DNA of 64,000 nt from Gonocerus acuteangulatus (GCA_946811695.1 OX328130.1:72139232-72203231); one strand, 5' to 3'. Counted from the first letter of the stretch, positions 26,401 to 36,413 are shown. Program-made: numbers and translations. The notes: a model not told the origin generated them from the letters alone.

Positions 26401-29400
26401 TTTCATTCTGACAGCTTCCTAAAAAAAAAATCTATTTGGTTTTCAAAGCTCTTGTACATCTAATAATGATTTTGAATGCATAATTAAATCTAATACTTTA
26501 AAATGGTTGTAATTATTTGTCTGCAATAAATATGTTGGCGTAAGATTTAGCGTACAACTACAGCTCATAAAACTCTCCTTTATTATTTTATACTACAGAA
26601 ATATATTTCAATATAAAAATTTTTATTTTGAAGAACAAATAATTCCTTGTATGTCCTCATTATTTGTTTACAAACTTTTAACTGATTAATATTTTAAAAT
26701 ACCTTTATTAATTGAAAATCTCTGAGGAGCAGAAGAGTTGCCTCTCTGATGGATGTTAGCGATGTGATGGCTCTATTTGAATCCGAACGACTCCTGCCTC
26801 CGCTATCTGGAGCCTATATTTGGACCCCCCTCCACTCGGCCGTGTAATGGGGTGTATTTACGCAGAGACGAGAGGGGGGGGGTTTCATTGCGTCGATGTT
26901 TTTACACCTTCCCCCCAAACCTCCCTCTATCCATTACAGGTCTATATCTACTTGTGCATATTTTAAGTTGTGGTTTCTCGTGTTAGGGTTTTTTCTATCT
27001 GTTACATTATTTTTTTATTTATGTTGCAAGAATTAACTAATAGACATTCTTTAGCTTCACATCAAATTTTTTAAGCTTTATGTATATATTTTATAAATAT
27101 TTCCACATTATAGGTGGAAATATCCCTTTGGTGTTGGGATTTATTTTCTAAAGGTTAAATATTAAAAATGTTACATATATATTTTACTTATTTATTTTAT
27201 AGATTATTAATTTATTTAAATCATGACTAATAATACCATTGTCAATTGTAATTGGAAGACAACATATATATTTGAACATTTTTTCCCCTATTTTCCTTCG
27301 ATGCATCGTCTGTGAAGGCCATTAGCAACAACCTTTTTGCGATGAAGTCGTTAAAGTTTAACCAAAACTTTTTTTACTTTTTTTTTTTTTTTTTTTTTTT
27401 AATTTTAATGCCCCTTTATGAATAATGAAGATTGTTTGGAAAAGGTTATCTAGCCCTTTGTTGATTGTATAGGGGTTGATGCCTTTCCTTTTTGTTTAAA
27501 AGAAAAGCCACCGCCCCAAATGGTAATCGAACCAACAAATTTAGGCACAGAGTGCTCATGCCTTAACACATATTTAATTGAATATTTATAAATGCCAATG
27601 TTTATTTCATAAAATGTTTAAAATAATTTAGATCAATAATTAGTGGAGGACTTAACATTTATTCTTATTCTTAAGTATGAAGATAATTTTTTTAAAAACT
27701 TTTATCACTCATTGATGAAACATCTACTAGATGAACTAGGTTATTTTCTATTCAATTTTGAGATTACAATTATAAAAGACTTCGTTTCAGAACTCTTTCA
27801 ACAAAAATGCATATTTGTTAAATGTTTACAGCTTTAACGTCTAAGATCCTTGTTTTGCTTTGAATGAAAAGAACCAGCTGCTCAGGAGTTTGACATTGCT
27901 TTGTAAGCTCTAGCTGTTGTCTTTACCTTGAATTCATCGTATTTTCTTGGCACCATCTCTATTCTGTTGCAGAAAACTGTGCAAACCTATGGATAACTCC
28001 CTCCCCCCCCCCCCCCAATCTATGTTCAATAACCTGGATTTTTATGAAGGGATGTTCAACCCATTGTTGTCAGTCTAGTTCAAAATTGTTTTCTCACTGG
28101 CCTAGTTTTGTAATAGTAGCACTCATAGAAATGTGATTGACACTGGATATAAACTGACAGCGCATTAGGAAAGAAGTTCCCGCCCGACGACAAAACTAAT
28201 TAACAAATATTAGTTTTGGCTCCATTCCAAGCTCTTCACATAGCCAGAAATATATTATCTGAAAACCTTGTTTACCATATACTTACCATAAATTTACTCT
28301 TATAAATGATCTCCTGAAAGCCTGCATTTCCTTCAATCTTGTTTTTTAGTTCTAAAAATACTCAGACATATTTAAACGTAACGGACTCCCTGCCTTCTCC
28401 CTCTGGGAGCAGACTGTACTTCTGCCTGTTGGCCTTCTGCGATACAATATTGCTCTACTTAACAAACTCTTATACTTTTTTTGCGGGGGGGGGCTCATGT
28501 GTGAATTTGCTATTTATGAGAAAAAATATAAAAGTAAAAAAAAATAAAAGTTAGTAAAATTGTAATGGCAAAATTAAACATGTCCCCTCCTTTTCAATTT
28601 ATTTACATATTTTGTTTATTATAGCGTTAAATACACTATTTATAAATACTTAATTTATAATACTTCTTAAATTAAATACTTCTATCTATCATGTCTTGGT
28701 TGGTGTAACATATTTATTCGGACATTTCATTTGAAATGGACCTCCCAAGACACCACTTACACCATGCTACTCTTTGAGAATTCATTAAAAGAGAAAATAC
28801 TGCTTCAACTTATCGAAACCTTTTCCGCAGTCTTTAAAACTCATTAAGCAACAGGAACATGAACTTTTGTTTTATGCAAAGTTTTTACATTCTCAATACC
28901 ATCAAAATCTACCCATTTCTGTAGATGGTATAGAACAAACAGACTTATATATATTTATATACAAATAAATTTGAACAACCGATCATTTGTGACCTATGAG
29001 TTATGAAACGTCAACATTCCCTCTCAGCACATCCAAATTGCATAAGCTTCCTTTTAGCACCATATAAAGAGGAAGAATGTGAGCGTCAATTAGTTAGTTT
29101 TATGTTACTTGAGAACTTGCTGTAACAGGAGCTGTGTGGTTACAGTAATCTTATTCGTTGAACTCAATTCCAAGATAGTTTATTTTTATGGAATAAGTTT
29201 TATAGGAAGATATAATTTATTATTTTATTCCCCATTAATAGTTAATTTTAATAAAAGTGTATTCTGTGTTTCAGGTGTATTACGGTGTTGGTTGGAGGAA
29301 ACGTTTTAAAGCACCGACGGATTACTGTTTCGGCTTGAAACATCCTGCACTTCAGGAACCTCCTAAATCAGGAAAATACATCCGATGCCTTTGTGCTGAA

Positions 29401-32400
29401 GATCAGGTGTCACTCCATCGATGGGTCACGGCAATCAGGGTTGCAAAGGTATGAAAAATTATATTTATTGAATTTAAAGAGAAAAATATTACATCTTGCC
29501 AGTGTATTTTGATATAAATTTTCCAAAGTTTTGTGTAACTTGGACCAAAATATAATATTAGTTCTAATAAATAATTACAACACTAGGATATTCAAAAAAA
29601 TCTATTACTTTTTTTTTAATGAGATCAATATTTTATACTTTCAAGAATATTTTAAATGTTAAACCATTCATTTTATTCTCAAAACTCCCCCCCCCCCAAC
29701 TGGTGTACACTATATTACTAAGGAGTTACTGTATCTTCAGGTTTTCAAAAACTCTAATTTTTTTTTCTTGGCAAATACTTTTATGATCACTTAAAGATAC
29801 ATTTTTCATGACTTTAATATTGTATTAATTTTGAGGAAATCGAGTTAAGAATGAAACCCTTTAAAATTTAAAAAAAATTTATTTTGTTAACATCCTAGTG
29901 CTGTAACACACTGAACAAAACAGTTAGATTTTGCTATTAAAAGGTGTGAAAAAGTAGTCACATTTTGCCTTTCCGGCAAATGTTCATAATTTTATTTGAA
30001 TGTATATACATTCATTGATTGTAATAATTGAACTTTTTTCATAAATCTAGCCTGAACTTGTAGCTAATGAACAAGTATTGGACTTGACACTTTCACTCAA
30101 ATGTATTGTTAATCTTTAGCAGATCTTCAAGTGCCAACCACTATAGTGAGAGCGTAATGATAGTCTTTAGCAGATCTTCAAGTGCCAACCACTGTAGTGA
30201 GAGTGTAATGATAGTCTTTAGTAGTTCTTCAAGTGCCAACCACTATAGTGAGAGCGTAATGATAGTCTTTAGCAGAACTTCAAGTGCCAACCATTATAGT
30301 GAGAACGTAATGATAGTCTTTAGCAGTTTTTCAAGAGGCAAACACTATTGTGGGGACGTAATGATAGTCTTTATGAGTTTTTCATTCATCTTAAATTTTT
30401 TTTTTTTTTTTCAGTTTGGGCGCCAAATTCTTGACAACTACCGACAAATCATAGATATTCCAATCCCGCCTCCTCCTATTCCAACAACCATTAGCAGCGC
30501 TGGCTCAGACTCTGGTTCTAGTTCTGGAGTTGATGCTGGCTTTGAAGCAGAAACGTTTCCATCAGGTACTTATACTTTATAACTCCTAATTACTAGTTGC
30601 CAAAATGTAGTAGTTGGAAAACTACCTGTAGTTAAAGCATTTCAACAGCATTTTTTTTTTTTTTTTTTTTTTTTAACTACTCAAGTTAATCTTTTAAGAA
30701 GGATATAGAAGGGCATATAAGGAAGGATGTACAATCCTTGTAAACTATATTATGACATGGGAAACCTAAAAGTACCATTTTCAAGTTGATATCTTTATCT
30801 GCTTCTGAGAGAAGTGGGCAAAAGTGATTTTTTGTTTCTGTTTCCTAAAAAGATGGGGTTGAATGAATCAAACATTTTTTTTTTTTTTTAAGTTTGACAA
30901 TCCAAACATTTTGACAATGCATACATTTTCCCTATCTTTGGAGCAGAGATGGACATAATTTTATTTATAAATAAAAATACGAATTTATTCGTACTTTATA
31001 TATTTGTGGATACGAATATAAATAAATTTGTACTTCATTTATTTGTGAATACGAATATAAATAAATTCGTATTCATAAGTGTGAATACTAATTTATTTTT
31101 ATTCACATATATTAAATATAAAAATACAAATAAAATTTTATTCGCAAATTTTTCTGCGAATAAAAATAAATTCACAGGAAAAAATTGTAAATAATCACAA
31201 AAAATGTGAATATTTACAAAAAATCACATTAAAATATATGAATAAAAATTTATTCACAGTAAAATTCGCAAATAAATTATGAATTTATTCGTATTAAGAT
31301 GATATTACAAAAGTTATTGAAGGTGTTTTTTTTTTGTTTTTTTTTTAAGGCGTTTAACGTCTAGGTTATTAGCACCTTCAATAACTTTCGTAATATCATC
31401 TTAATACAAATATATTCATAATTTATTTGCGAATTTTACTGTGAATAAATTTGTATTCACAAATTATAATGTGAATAAATTTTTATTCGTATATTTTAAT
31501 GTGATTTTTTTTGTAATCACTTGATTTTTTTGTAAATATTCACATTTTTTGTGATTATTTACAATTTTTTCTGTGAATTTATTTTTATTCGCAGAAAAAT
31601 TTGCGAATAAAATTTTATTTGTATTTTTATATTTATATTCGTATTCACAAATATATGAAGTACGAATAAATTCGTATTTTTATTTATAAATAAAATTATG
31701 CCCATCTCTGGTTTGGAGAGGGTAATGCCTTATCAAATAATTCGAAAGGGGCTGTAAAATGTTCAAAGCACTCATAATATTTTTTTTTTTTTAATGGCTT
31801 GCTAGACAGAACATTAGACAAGAAGTTCGTGAAAGTTTTTGTGCATGTAATGCTATATTATAATCAAAACTAATAAACTCCTTATAAATAACACATAGAA
31901 TTAAATATTAGATAATAGAATTATTTATTGATTCCAGGTACAATTAAACGAAAACCTGCAAAGATTCCTCTCACGTCAACAACACGAACTCTGAAATCCA
32001 ATGCAATTGGTGAAGATGAGTTCTACGATTTACCACCACCTCCTCCGGAATTACTAACCGATTGTCCGACTCCATCAGAAATAGGACAAGTTGAATCCGA
32101 TCCCGCCTTCCTCCAGGATCTTCATAGGGTTGTGAGGTAATATACTAAATCCCATTACATTTTTCATGTTCTCATTAAATCATGTTCCTTTATTTTGAAA
32201 TGAAATGAAAAATTTGTTATTATTATTCCGGAACACATTTCCCAAAAAATACTTTTGAATTTACAGATTAGTTAAAACAATTTATTCTATAAAATTATAT
32301 ATACTATAGCTTGTATATAAATTAGGGATTGGGTAAAACCTGCAGGGTTAAAAAGTTGAAAGAGTTGGGATTTAAAGGTTTCTAGGTTGGTAGCATGGTG

Positions 32401-34781
32401 GACAGACAGAGGTAAGGAATTCCATTGTGAGGTGGCACGTGTGACAAATGATTTTTCATATAATGCAGTACGGTGCGAAGGAATATAAAGATTAGAAGGG
32501 CGAGATCGGGTATTACAGGAGTGAATAGAGGATTTAAATTTAAGGAGTTGAAAAATAGAAGGTCTTTGGGATTGAATTACTATTTTGAGTACTGCTTTTA
32601 CTTTCTTAAATTCTATGTTTGGCTTTGTTTTTAATTCATTTTCTAGTCTGAGTTGTTCTTTATAACCTGTTTTTTTATAGAATTTTATTGATAATTCTTT
32701 AAATAAAAAATAAATAAAAAAATAAGAATCAAAGAAATTACTTCAGTATTTCTAATTACGCTGAATTAAATGCTTAGGGTACTTTATTTATTTTTTTATT
32801 GTCCATCGAGTTGCTTAAAACAATTTTTATATTTTTTATTACATTAACAATAAATCTGTTGAATTTTATATATTATTTTTTAATGGAGAATTTGTTTTCC
32901 AGGTCAAAATGGCAAGTAGCACAAAAATGCAAACTGGAATCTCTCAGTCCTCATCAAGTACTTGGATTTAGGTAAGAATTCAGAATTTTATTTACTAATC
33001 AATTAAATAATTGACTTTTTAATTAATTTATGGTATCCTTTATCGTTATGTCTTTTATAAAATGTTAGTTTTTCAATGATAAGATGTTAATTTCGCATTA
33101 TTAAAAAATAAATTAATTTACGAAGGTAAAATTTGTCAGTGTCCGGTTGTGTTATCTTAATAAAACTACATTTTTTTTTATAAGAAAATGAGTTTTATTA
33201 TTAGCAGACGTTTTGGCTTGAAATACAAGCCTTCGTCAGGTCTCTAAAACAAGGAGGACATAGTTAATACTAAATTATGTACAAAAAAAAATTACAAAAC
33301 CAGAAAAACATTATACATAGAAGAGGGTGAATGATACATTTGGTAAGTGTGTGTATTGTAGCAAGAGCTTAAATTACAAGTAGATTAAGACCCGATGGCC
33401 GTGAGGGTTAAGGCGTGAGCACTTAACACTCCGTGCCAAAGGTCGTGGGTTCGATTCCCTCTAGGGGTGGTGGCTTTTCTTTCGAAAAAAGAAAAGGCAT
33501 CACCCCTATCCTGGCTAGAAAAGGGTGGTAACCTATAGGTAACCCGTCCTAAAATTCCTAGTTAATAATAAATGGACATTAAAATTTAAATAAACAAGTA
33601 GATTAGTACAGATTTAAAACTTAAATGAGTAACATAGAAACAGATATAAAATTGATAAGTACATGATGAAAGTAGGCCTACCGATAAGAATAAGGAGAAC
33701 TATACCTTACGGATGTGTGATCATTTCTGAATGTAGTGGATCGTGTAGTGGAAGTTTGAGAAAGGAGTGGGTGGGAGGGGGAGTTTTGACAAAGTTTGTT
33801 GAGGGTGGTAGTAAAGGAACAGGGGCTGGAGAGAGGTGTCATAAAAGTGAGGTGATAATGGAAGGGGCTCAGGTATGAAGGGTTTTACTTGTTTATTACA
33901 GGGGGTATGTATTTTTGCAGGATATTTTTAATAAATGGAAAAAGTTGGAACAAGTAGAGGAGATTTATATTAAAAACATCCTTCTAAAAATCCAATAAAA
34001 AATGTATTTTTATTAATATACCACAACCAAACCCTAACAAATTCTACCTTCGCATCACCAACAGTCAACGATATTCTCTCAATAAACTAATTTGCGCTGC
34101 ATTTACCAATACTTGCATTCGATTGACTTATTTATATTACGGATGTAGATGAGTAGGGATCTTGAGCAAGGACAGCCGATTCTCGCTGACCTTGTTCATT
34201 AAAGCTTTTTCCTAAGAAAGTTGTCAAGAGTTCCTTGAACTGTGTTCCTTCTTGTTTTCTTTAAGAATTACCTAATTAGGATATGCTAGTATCCTGACAA
34301 GCCTGCTTAACTTTTAAAAAACATTGACTGCTTGTGGCCATATTCTCGATTATTTAAAGTCCTTTTCAAATAAAAGCAAATACTCTTTAGATAAATGTGA
34401 CTTGGCTCAGATCTTACTTGTTCTGTTGCTGCTTTTTGAATTCTATTATCATTCATTTTCGACTCCTTTCAAAGAAAGTAGTCAATAACTTGAGACATAT
34501 ATCATGCGTTTGCCTAAACAAAATAGGCCACACCCCTTTTTTTTTTCTAACTGCACGATCTATATGAACAGGCTATAGTACAATGCATATTATTTTATAT
34601 TCATTTCTGTAATCGTTCATTCTAACAAATAAATTTTTTCAGGTATTACGATTCCAAAGTCGAAACAACGCAACAATGGGTCGAAGACCATTACGGAGGG
34701 AGCTTAGGATCGAAAAAGATCCCACCGCCTCCTCCACCACGAGCTGTTACAACAGTTCTAACATCAGTACCAAGGAGATAA
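9963..34781 (+). CDS. pico: Pico/MRL adaptor (RIAM-lamellipodin family), 13 exons, complete
   Basis: MRL proteins link Ras-type GTPases and membrane phosphoinositides to Ena/VASP, profilin and talin, controlling actin and integrin activity at the plasma membrane. Joining 9963-10007, 10922-11030, 12538-12630, 13890-14032, 14425-14563, 16627-16728, 17801-17982, 20157-20342, 29275-29448, 30415-30565, 31938-32136, 32903-32971 and 34643-34781 gives one open frame of 576 codons plus TAA, with GT-AG at every junction and matching phases. Domain order: talin-binding-like helix (about 58-76), conserved Ser-rich segment (98-125), RA (about 157-240), PH (about 282-395), proline motifs at 407-414, 473-478 and 558-563. 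The RA-PH tandem and the [15 protein letters not shown] segment identify the family. The C-terminal tail is much shorter than in vertebrate lamellipodin. The start is the first ATG after an in-frame TAA. No transcript evidence was available, so alternative 5' exons are possible. Confidence 0.95.
10922..11030 (+). CDS. pico: pico exon 2 (residues 16-52)
   Basis: The acceptor TTTTTTTAG precedes GGC CTG GAT; the donor is GAAG|GTAAAT, phase 1. It encodes a Ser/Pro-containing leader ending in [11 protein letters not shown] across the junction. Confidence 0.85.
11183..11510. repeat. Inverted pair of tRNA-like (SINE-type) sequences in pico intron 2
   Basis: The minus strand of about 11192-11275 has box A-like TGGTAGCGTGTTTGGCACAG and box B GGATTCGATTCC. 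The plus strand of about 11415-11497 has AGTAGCATAATAGGCAAGGC and GGGTTTAAATCCC. The two arms match each other in inverted orientation over about 85 bp. A tRNA-derived element arranged as a foldback is the best reading; neither looks like a functional tRNA. Confidence 0.55.
12538..12630 (+). CDS. pico: pico exon 3: talin-binding-like amphipathic helix
   Basis: Residues 58-76 read [19 protein letters not shown], the amphipathic helix that MRL proteins carry near the N terminus and that binds talin in RIAM. The acceptor is ATTGCAG, the donor ACAA|GTAAGT, phase 1. Confidence 0.9.
13058..13091 (-). ncRNA. Degenerate hammerhead motif
   Basis: Minus strand CTGATGA is intact, helix II has one mismatch, but GAAA is AAAA (G12 lost). 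Probably inactive. Confidence 0.65.
13210..13243 (+). ncRNA. Degenerate hammerhead motif
   Basis: CTGACAA (G8 to A), perfect helix II GGCTAC...GTAGCC, GAAATGTC. Probably inactive. It is the inverted partner of 13058-13091. Confidence 0.65.
13660..13700 (-). repeat. Possible piggyBac-type MITE end
   Basis: The minus strand reads TTAA followed by CCCTTTAACTGCGTG, a form common at piggyBac-like MITE termini. The other end was not located. Nearby CCACTATAGTGG palindromes (about 13580 and 13624) may belong to it. Confidence 0.3.
13890..14032 (+). CDS. pico: pico exon 4: conserved Ser-rich segment
   Basis: It encodes [20 protein letters not shown], a segment strongly conserved between the talin site and the RA domain of Pico/MRL proteins. 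The donor is CAG|GTAATA, phase 0. Confidence 0.93.
14425..14563 (+). CDS. pico: pico exon 5: coiled coil and start of RA domain
   Basis: [19 protein letters not shown] is the charged helix preceding the RA domain; [20 protein letters not shown] is its first beta hairpin. Phase 0 in, phase 1 out (GAAA|GTATGT). Confidence 0.95.
15188..16319. mobile_element. Merlin-type DNA transposon, decayed, 8-bp TSD
   Basis: Both ends read GGTAA(T/A)ACTGAAGGAGAGTG and continue as TIRs of well over 100 bp (GCACTATAACGTATTTTGATG etc.). The element is flanked by TTAAATAT at 15180-15187 and 16320-16327, a perfect 8-bp TSD. It carries a C-terminal IS1595/Merlin-like transposase fragment on the minus strand. Length 1132 bp. 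It lies in pico intron 5. The family assignment rests on the transposase fragment and TSD length. Confidence 0.85.
15589..15804 (-). pseudogene. Merlin/IS1595-type transposase C-terminal fragment
   Basis: [20 protein letters not shown] then [17 protein letters not shown] resembles the DDE_Tnp_IS1595/ISXO2 end (HTxxIExxWxxxKxxIPRYG...YLxEFxxR), including the Asn/Glu region of the third catalytic acid. Only about 70 residues survive intact. Confidence 0.75.
16627..16728 (+). CDS. pico: pico exon 6: RA domain middle
   Basis: It encodes [19 protein letters not shown] and EHLPDLHM, both typical of the MRL RA domain. The acceptor is TTGCTTGTAG; the donor is ATGG|GTAAGT. Confidence 0.95.
17470..17592 (-). 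mobile_element. Decayed tRNA-Leu-like SINE fragment
   Basis: GGTTACCACCCTTTTCTAGCCAGGATAGGG, split by a long T run, then CTAGTGGGAATTGAACCAATGC. Same family as 33388-33593 but diverged. Confidence 0.7.
17801..17982 (+). CDS. pico: pico exon 7: end of RA domain and RA-PH linker
   Basis: [17 protein letters not shown] and [16 protein letters not shown] close the RA domain. The linker that follows ([19 protein letters not shown]) runs into exon 8 in phase 0 at GAG|GTATGA. Confidence 0.95.
20157..20342 (+). CDS. pico: pico exon 8: N-terminal half of PH domain
   Basis: Residues 272-333 begin [40 protein letters not shown] supplies the basic beta1-beta2 region expected to contact phosphoinositides. 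The donor is CAT|GTAAGT, phase 0. Confidence 0.97.
21565..22405. repeat. Dispersed repeat, copy 1
   Basis: Shares AAAATAGGGCACGAAAATCAC, GTTAGATTCCTTTGTTGTA, TTACACATCAATTATCCATT, ATGCAGACTTAAATATT and TGAAATTTGCATTTCAAGTC with 24840-25420 in the same order and orientation. Class unknown. Confidence 0.75.
22679..23059 (+). CDS. Unidentified ORF of 126 codons in pico intron 8
   Basis: An open frame from ATG 22679 to TAA 23057-23059, rich in aromatic and basic residues ([19 protein letters not shown]). I do not recognise a family. There is no evident promoter, splice site or poly(A) signal tying it to a gene. It could be a chance frame or a repeat remnant. Confidence 0.2.
   Translation: MFMNEGLFRIMLPDIVPATWPIAITILYRCKNSFQKSSVLELVFLDIRRQKYFFDGRGNSDLVIFEKNIQERYYKLTRRLLRQHIFIQKLPSRTHAICYECFTFTYLSLIADFSLDYIKDMNLIKY
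23346..23402. repeat. (TA)n microsatellite
   Basis: Uninterrupted TA run in pico intron 8. Confidence 0.98.
23470..23640 (+). pseudogene. LINE tail fragment
   Basis: [20 protein letters not shown] then [11 protein letters not shown] matches the C-terminal tail seen at 4500 and 61860; stops follow at once. Confidence 0.7.
24840..25420. repeat. Dispersed repeat, copy 2
   Basis: Second copy of the family at 21565-22405, in the same orientation. Confidence 0.75.
25978..26086. mobile_element. 109-bp piggyBac-like MITE with TTAA target site
   Basis: Flanked by TTAA (25974-25977 and 26087-26090). Ends CTCTTTGGACTCA and, inverted, CCCTTTGCATTCA form imperfect 13-bp TIRs. The interior has two GCCATTTAAAATT copies. 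Confidence 0.65.
27401..27568 (-). mobile_element. Decayed tRNA-Leu-like SINE
   Basis: TTTTAATGCCCCTTTATGAATAAT, GATGCCTTTCCTTTTTG, AAGCCACCGCCCC, TGGTAATCGAACC and GTGCTCATGCCTTAAC in order match the SINE family at 33388 on the minus strand. Confidence 0.75.
28735..28825 (+). pseudogene. mariner transposase 5' fragment
   Basis: ATGGACCTCCCAAGACACCA and AGAGAAAATACTGCTTC match 1248-1315, the start of the decayed mariner transposase. Confidence 0.75.
29275..29448 (+). CDS. pico: pico exon 9: C-terminal half of PH domain
   Basis: [19 protein letters not shown] continues the PH fold, and W383 in the last helix ([14 protein letters not shown]) is the invariant PH tryptophan. It follows an 8.9-kb intron. 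Confidence 0.97.
30104..30372 (+). repeat. 51-bp minisatellite, about five units
   Basis: TGATAGTCTTTAGCAG...AGCGTAA repeats with period 51 (units begin at 30158, 30209 and so on). 51 is divisible by 3, so the array stays open in one frame as a 17-residue repeat ([17 protein letters not shown]) and runs into pico exon 10 in frame, but it lies in intron 9. Confidence 0.9.
30415..30565 (+). CDS. pico: pico exon 10: PH tail and first proline motif
   Basis: [13 protein letters not shown] completes the PH C-terminal helix. IPIPPPPIP (406-414) and a Ser/Gly-rich linker follow. The acceptor has a long T tract; the donor is TCAG|GTACTT, phase 1. Confidence 0.95.
30944..31710. mobile_element. 767-bp hAT-like foldback element
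   Basis: Ends CAGAGATGG(A/C)CATAAT in inverted orientation. The inversion continues almost to the centre (TTATTGAAGGTG / CACCTTCAATAA), giving arms of about 360 bp. Flanks CTTTGGAG (30936-30943) and GTTTGGAG (31711-31718) make an 8-bp TSD with one mismatch. The 8-bp TSD and CAG start suggest hAT. No coding capacity; pico intron 10. Confidence 0.85.
31938..32136 (+). CDS. pico: pico exon 11: EVH1-type LPPPPPE motif
   Basis: Residues 473-479 are LPPPPPE, matching the Ena/VASP EVH1 ligand form [FWYL]PPPP with a downstream acid. The rest is a low-complexity linker ending in DLHRVVR. Confidence 0.93.
32903..32971 (+). CDS. pico: pico exon 12
   Basis: A short exon encoding [20 protein letters not shown], a conserved element after the PH domain of insect Pico proteins. 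Phase 2 on both sides. Confidence 0.9.
   Translation, partial: VKMASSTKMQTGISQSSSSTWI
33207..33239 (-). ncRNA. Hammerhead motif with altered GAAA
   Basis: Minus strand CTGACGA intact, helix II GGCTTG...CAAGCC perfect, but AAAACGTC replaces GAAACGTC. Expected inactive. Confidence 0.65.
33388..33593 (+). mobile_element. tRNA-Leu-like SINE with 12-bp TSD
   Basis: Box A region GGCCGTGAGGGTTAAGGCG, anticodon-like loop CTTAACA, box B GGTTCGATTCC (33448-33458), then a hairpin-rich body and an A/T-rich 3' end. The long variable arm and TAA anticodon position suggest tRNA-Leu origin. Perfect TSD ACAAGTAGATTA at 33376-33387 and 33594-33605. Not a functional tRNA. Confidence 0.88.
34643..34781 (+). 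CDS. pico: pico exon 13: C-terminal exon with stop
   Basis: It encodes [17 protein letters not shown], then KIPPPPPPR (556-564), a profilin/EVH1-type proline run, and ends with TAA at 34779-34781. Confidence 0.92.
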
Positions 34782-36413
34782 TGCATCGGCTGAATAGTCA
34801 GCTCTCGAAAGCACAATAAGCCAGCAAGTTCCGTTGGTTCGCTGTCCCGGACGCCAGCCCCTCATACTCGGACTGAGATGAGCGGGCTGTAGAGTGAGAA
34901 CATCTGGAGAAACCAAGGCAGTCTGATTGCAATTTGAATTTATTTAATAGTGCCTATTTTATAAACATTTAGTAATCGTTCATAAAATTTGAATTGTAGT
35001 TTTCTTCCTTTAGTGAGAATCTCGTTAAATTTTTTTGTTATGAATTGTTATAATCTTTAAAAATGGAATAAACGCAACTAAAAGTCTGTTTTTGGTTTAG
35101 TGATCGAATTGGTAGTTATTGCTAAAATGCTACTTAATAAATACAATGGAATACAATAGTTTTATTAAGGCATTAATTAATATTAAGGACATAGAGAGTC
35201 TATTATGGATTAAATATTTTACAATAATGCCCTTTCAACAATAGCGTGCTTTTTTTTGTCTATCCTCGGGCTTGTCGGACCTACTGATAGATATCAATTC
35301 TAGGGCCATCAATTTGTAAGTAAATTTTTGTTGTTTTTCATTTTGTACATGAACGAAGTTTTTATTACGACTGTATATCTTTCTCATCACTTTGTCATTC
35401 CTCCTCTGAGCTGTGGTAGCAGTAGTTCCTTGTTTTCTTAAGATAATTGCATTGTAATTTAGGTAAGCTACTGCTTCCGTAATTAGATATTAATTGAATT
35501 TTGATCTCTCTTTTTTTGAAACGAGTTTCTATTTAATGAGAACTTATCAACGTATACAAATTAAATTTAACTTATAAAAGAATGTGCCCTTAAATATTTG
35601 TAAAAAATAATCAAAAGACTTCATCGAAGATGTCTAAATTTTTTTTTTTTAATTTTGGATCATTGATTATTTCCTCTTTAATATGAAATTCCTAAGTTCA
35701 AAATTTGCATTCAGTCTTCTTTTCTTTTCAGAGGTTATATATTTGTGAAATAAATAAAATTGTTAACAATTTCAATTAGTTTGTGATATATAACACGATA
35801 ACAATGTCGTCACAAGGACACTTATTATTTAAAGGTGGGAAACCTCTTTTTGGAATTGTTATGTAATAAATTGTTACCAAATATGTAAATATTAGAGAGT
35901 GTTATTTAAAAGAAAAAAATTTTTTAATTTGTAAATATTTTTTCTTAAATCAGGAACTCCCCGCAAGTCCATCCATGTAATGTATTGCATTTTCGGGCGG
36001 ATAGAGCTTATGTTTTAGACGATCTCAGGAATGATTGTTATTAACTAACAATAATTGTATGATAATTTCTCTTTCCTGGTTTATCTAAGACATTGTCTAT
36101 TACTTTAATGTGCGATATAAGCATCGAATACAATAATTGAAGTTAAAAAGCCTATTTGTATTTTCTGCATGGACGTTCAAACAATTTTGTATTCCTTTTC
36201 TCCTTAAAATATAAATAATTATATTTAAATAGTAAGAATAATGATAATGAACAATATATTTATGTTACGTTTTGTATTGCAGTAGGAATTAGAATGAGTG
36301 GGTGGGAGATATTTGTGGACTTTTGTATACATTTTACATGTGTAAAGAATGAGGAAGGTAAATTTTGTATAGTTTTATATGGACTTATTGCCTTGTTCCT
36401 GTTGTTTAATAAA
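34782..36413 (+). other. pico: pico 3' UTR with two candidate poly(A) signals
   Basis: AATAAA occurs at 35067-35072, followed by a TG/T-rich stretch, and again at 36408-36413, also followed by a T-rich stretch. The proximal signal would give a UTR of about 300 nt, the distal one about 1.65 kb. No other gene is seen between the stop and the second signal. Confidence 0.55.

Larger units (their letters stand above)
20343..29274 (+). other. pico: pico intron 8 (8.9 kb), repeats and one unexplained ORF
   Basis: AT-rich. It contains a duplicated repeat (21565-22405 and 24840-25420), a LINE tail (23470-23640), a (TA)n array, a TTAA MITE (25978-26086), SINE and mariner fragments, and a GC-richer island at 26720-26960. 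No exon compatible with the pico reading frame was recognised. Confidence 0.7.

Noticed and set aside
26777..26986. 69-codon ORF in the GC-richer island
   Set aside because: No family match and no splice sites linking it to pico.
30106..30582. Extended 5' coding part of pico exon 10
   Set aside because: Exon 10 has a strong polypyrimidine acceptor at 30414 and the PH domain is continuous from exon 9 without the repeat.
33388..33470. A tRNA-Leu gene
   Set aside because: The tRNA-like part lacks proper stems and is the head of a repeated SINE with TSDs.
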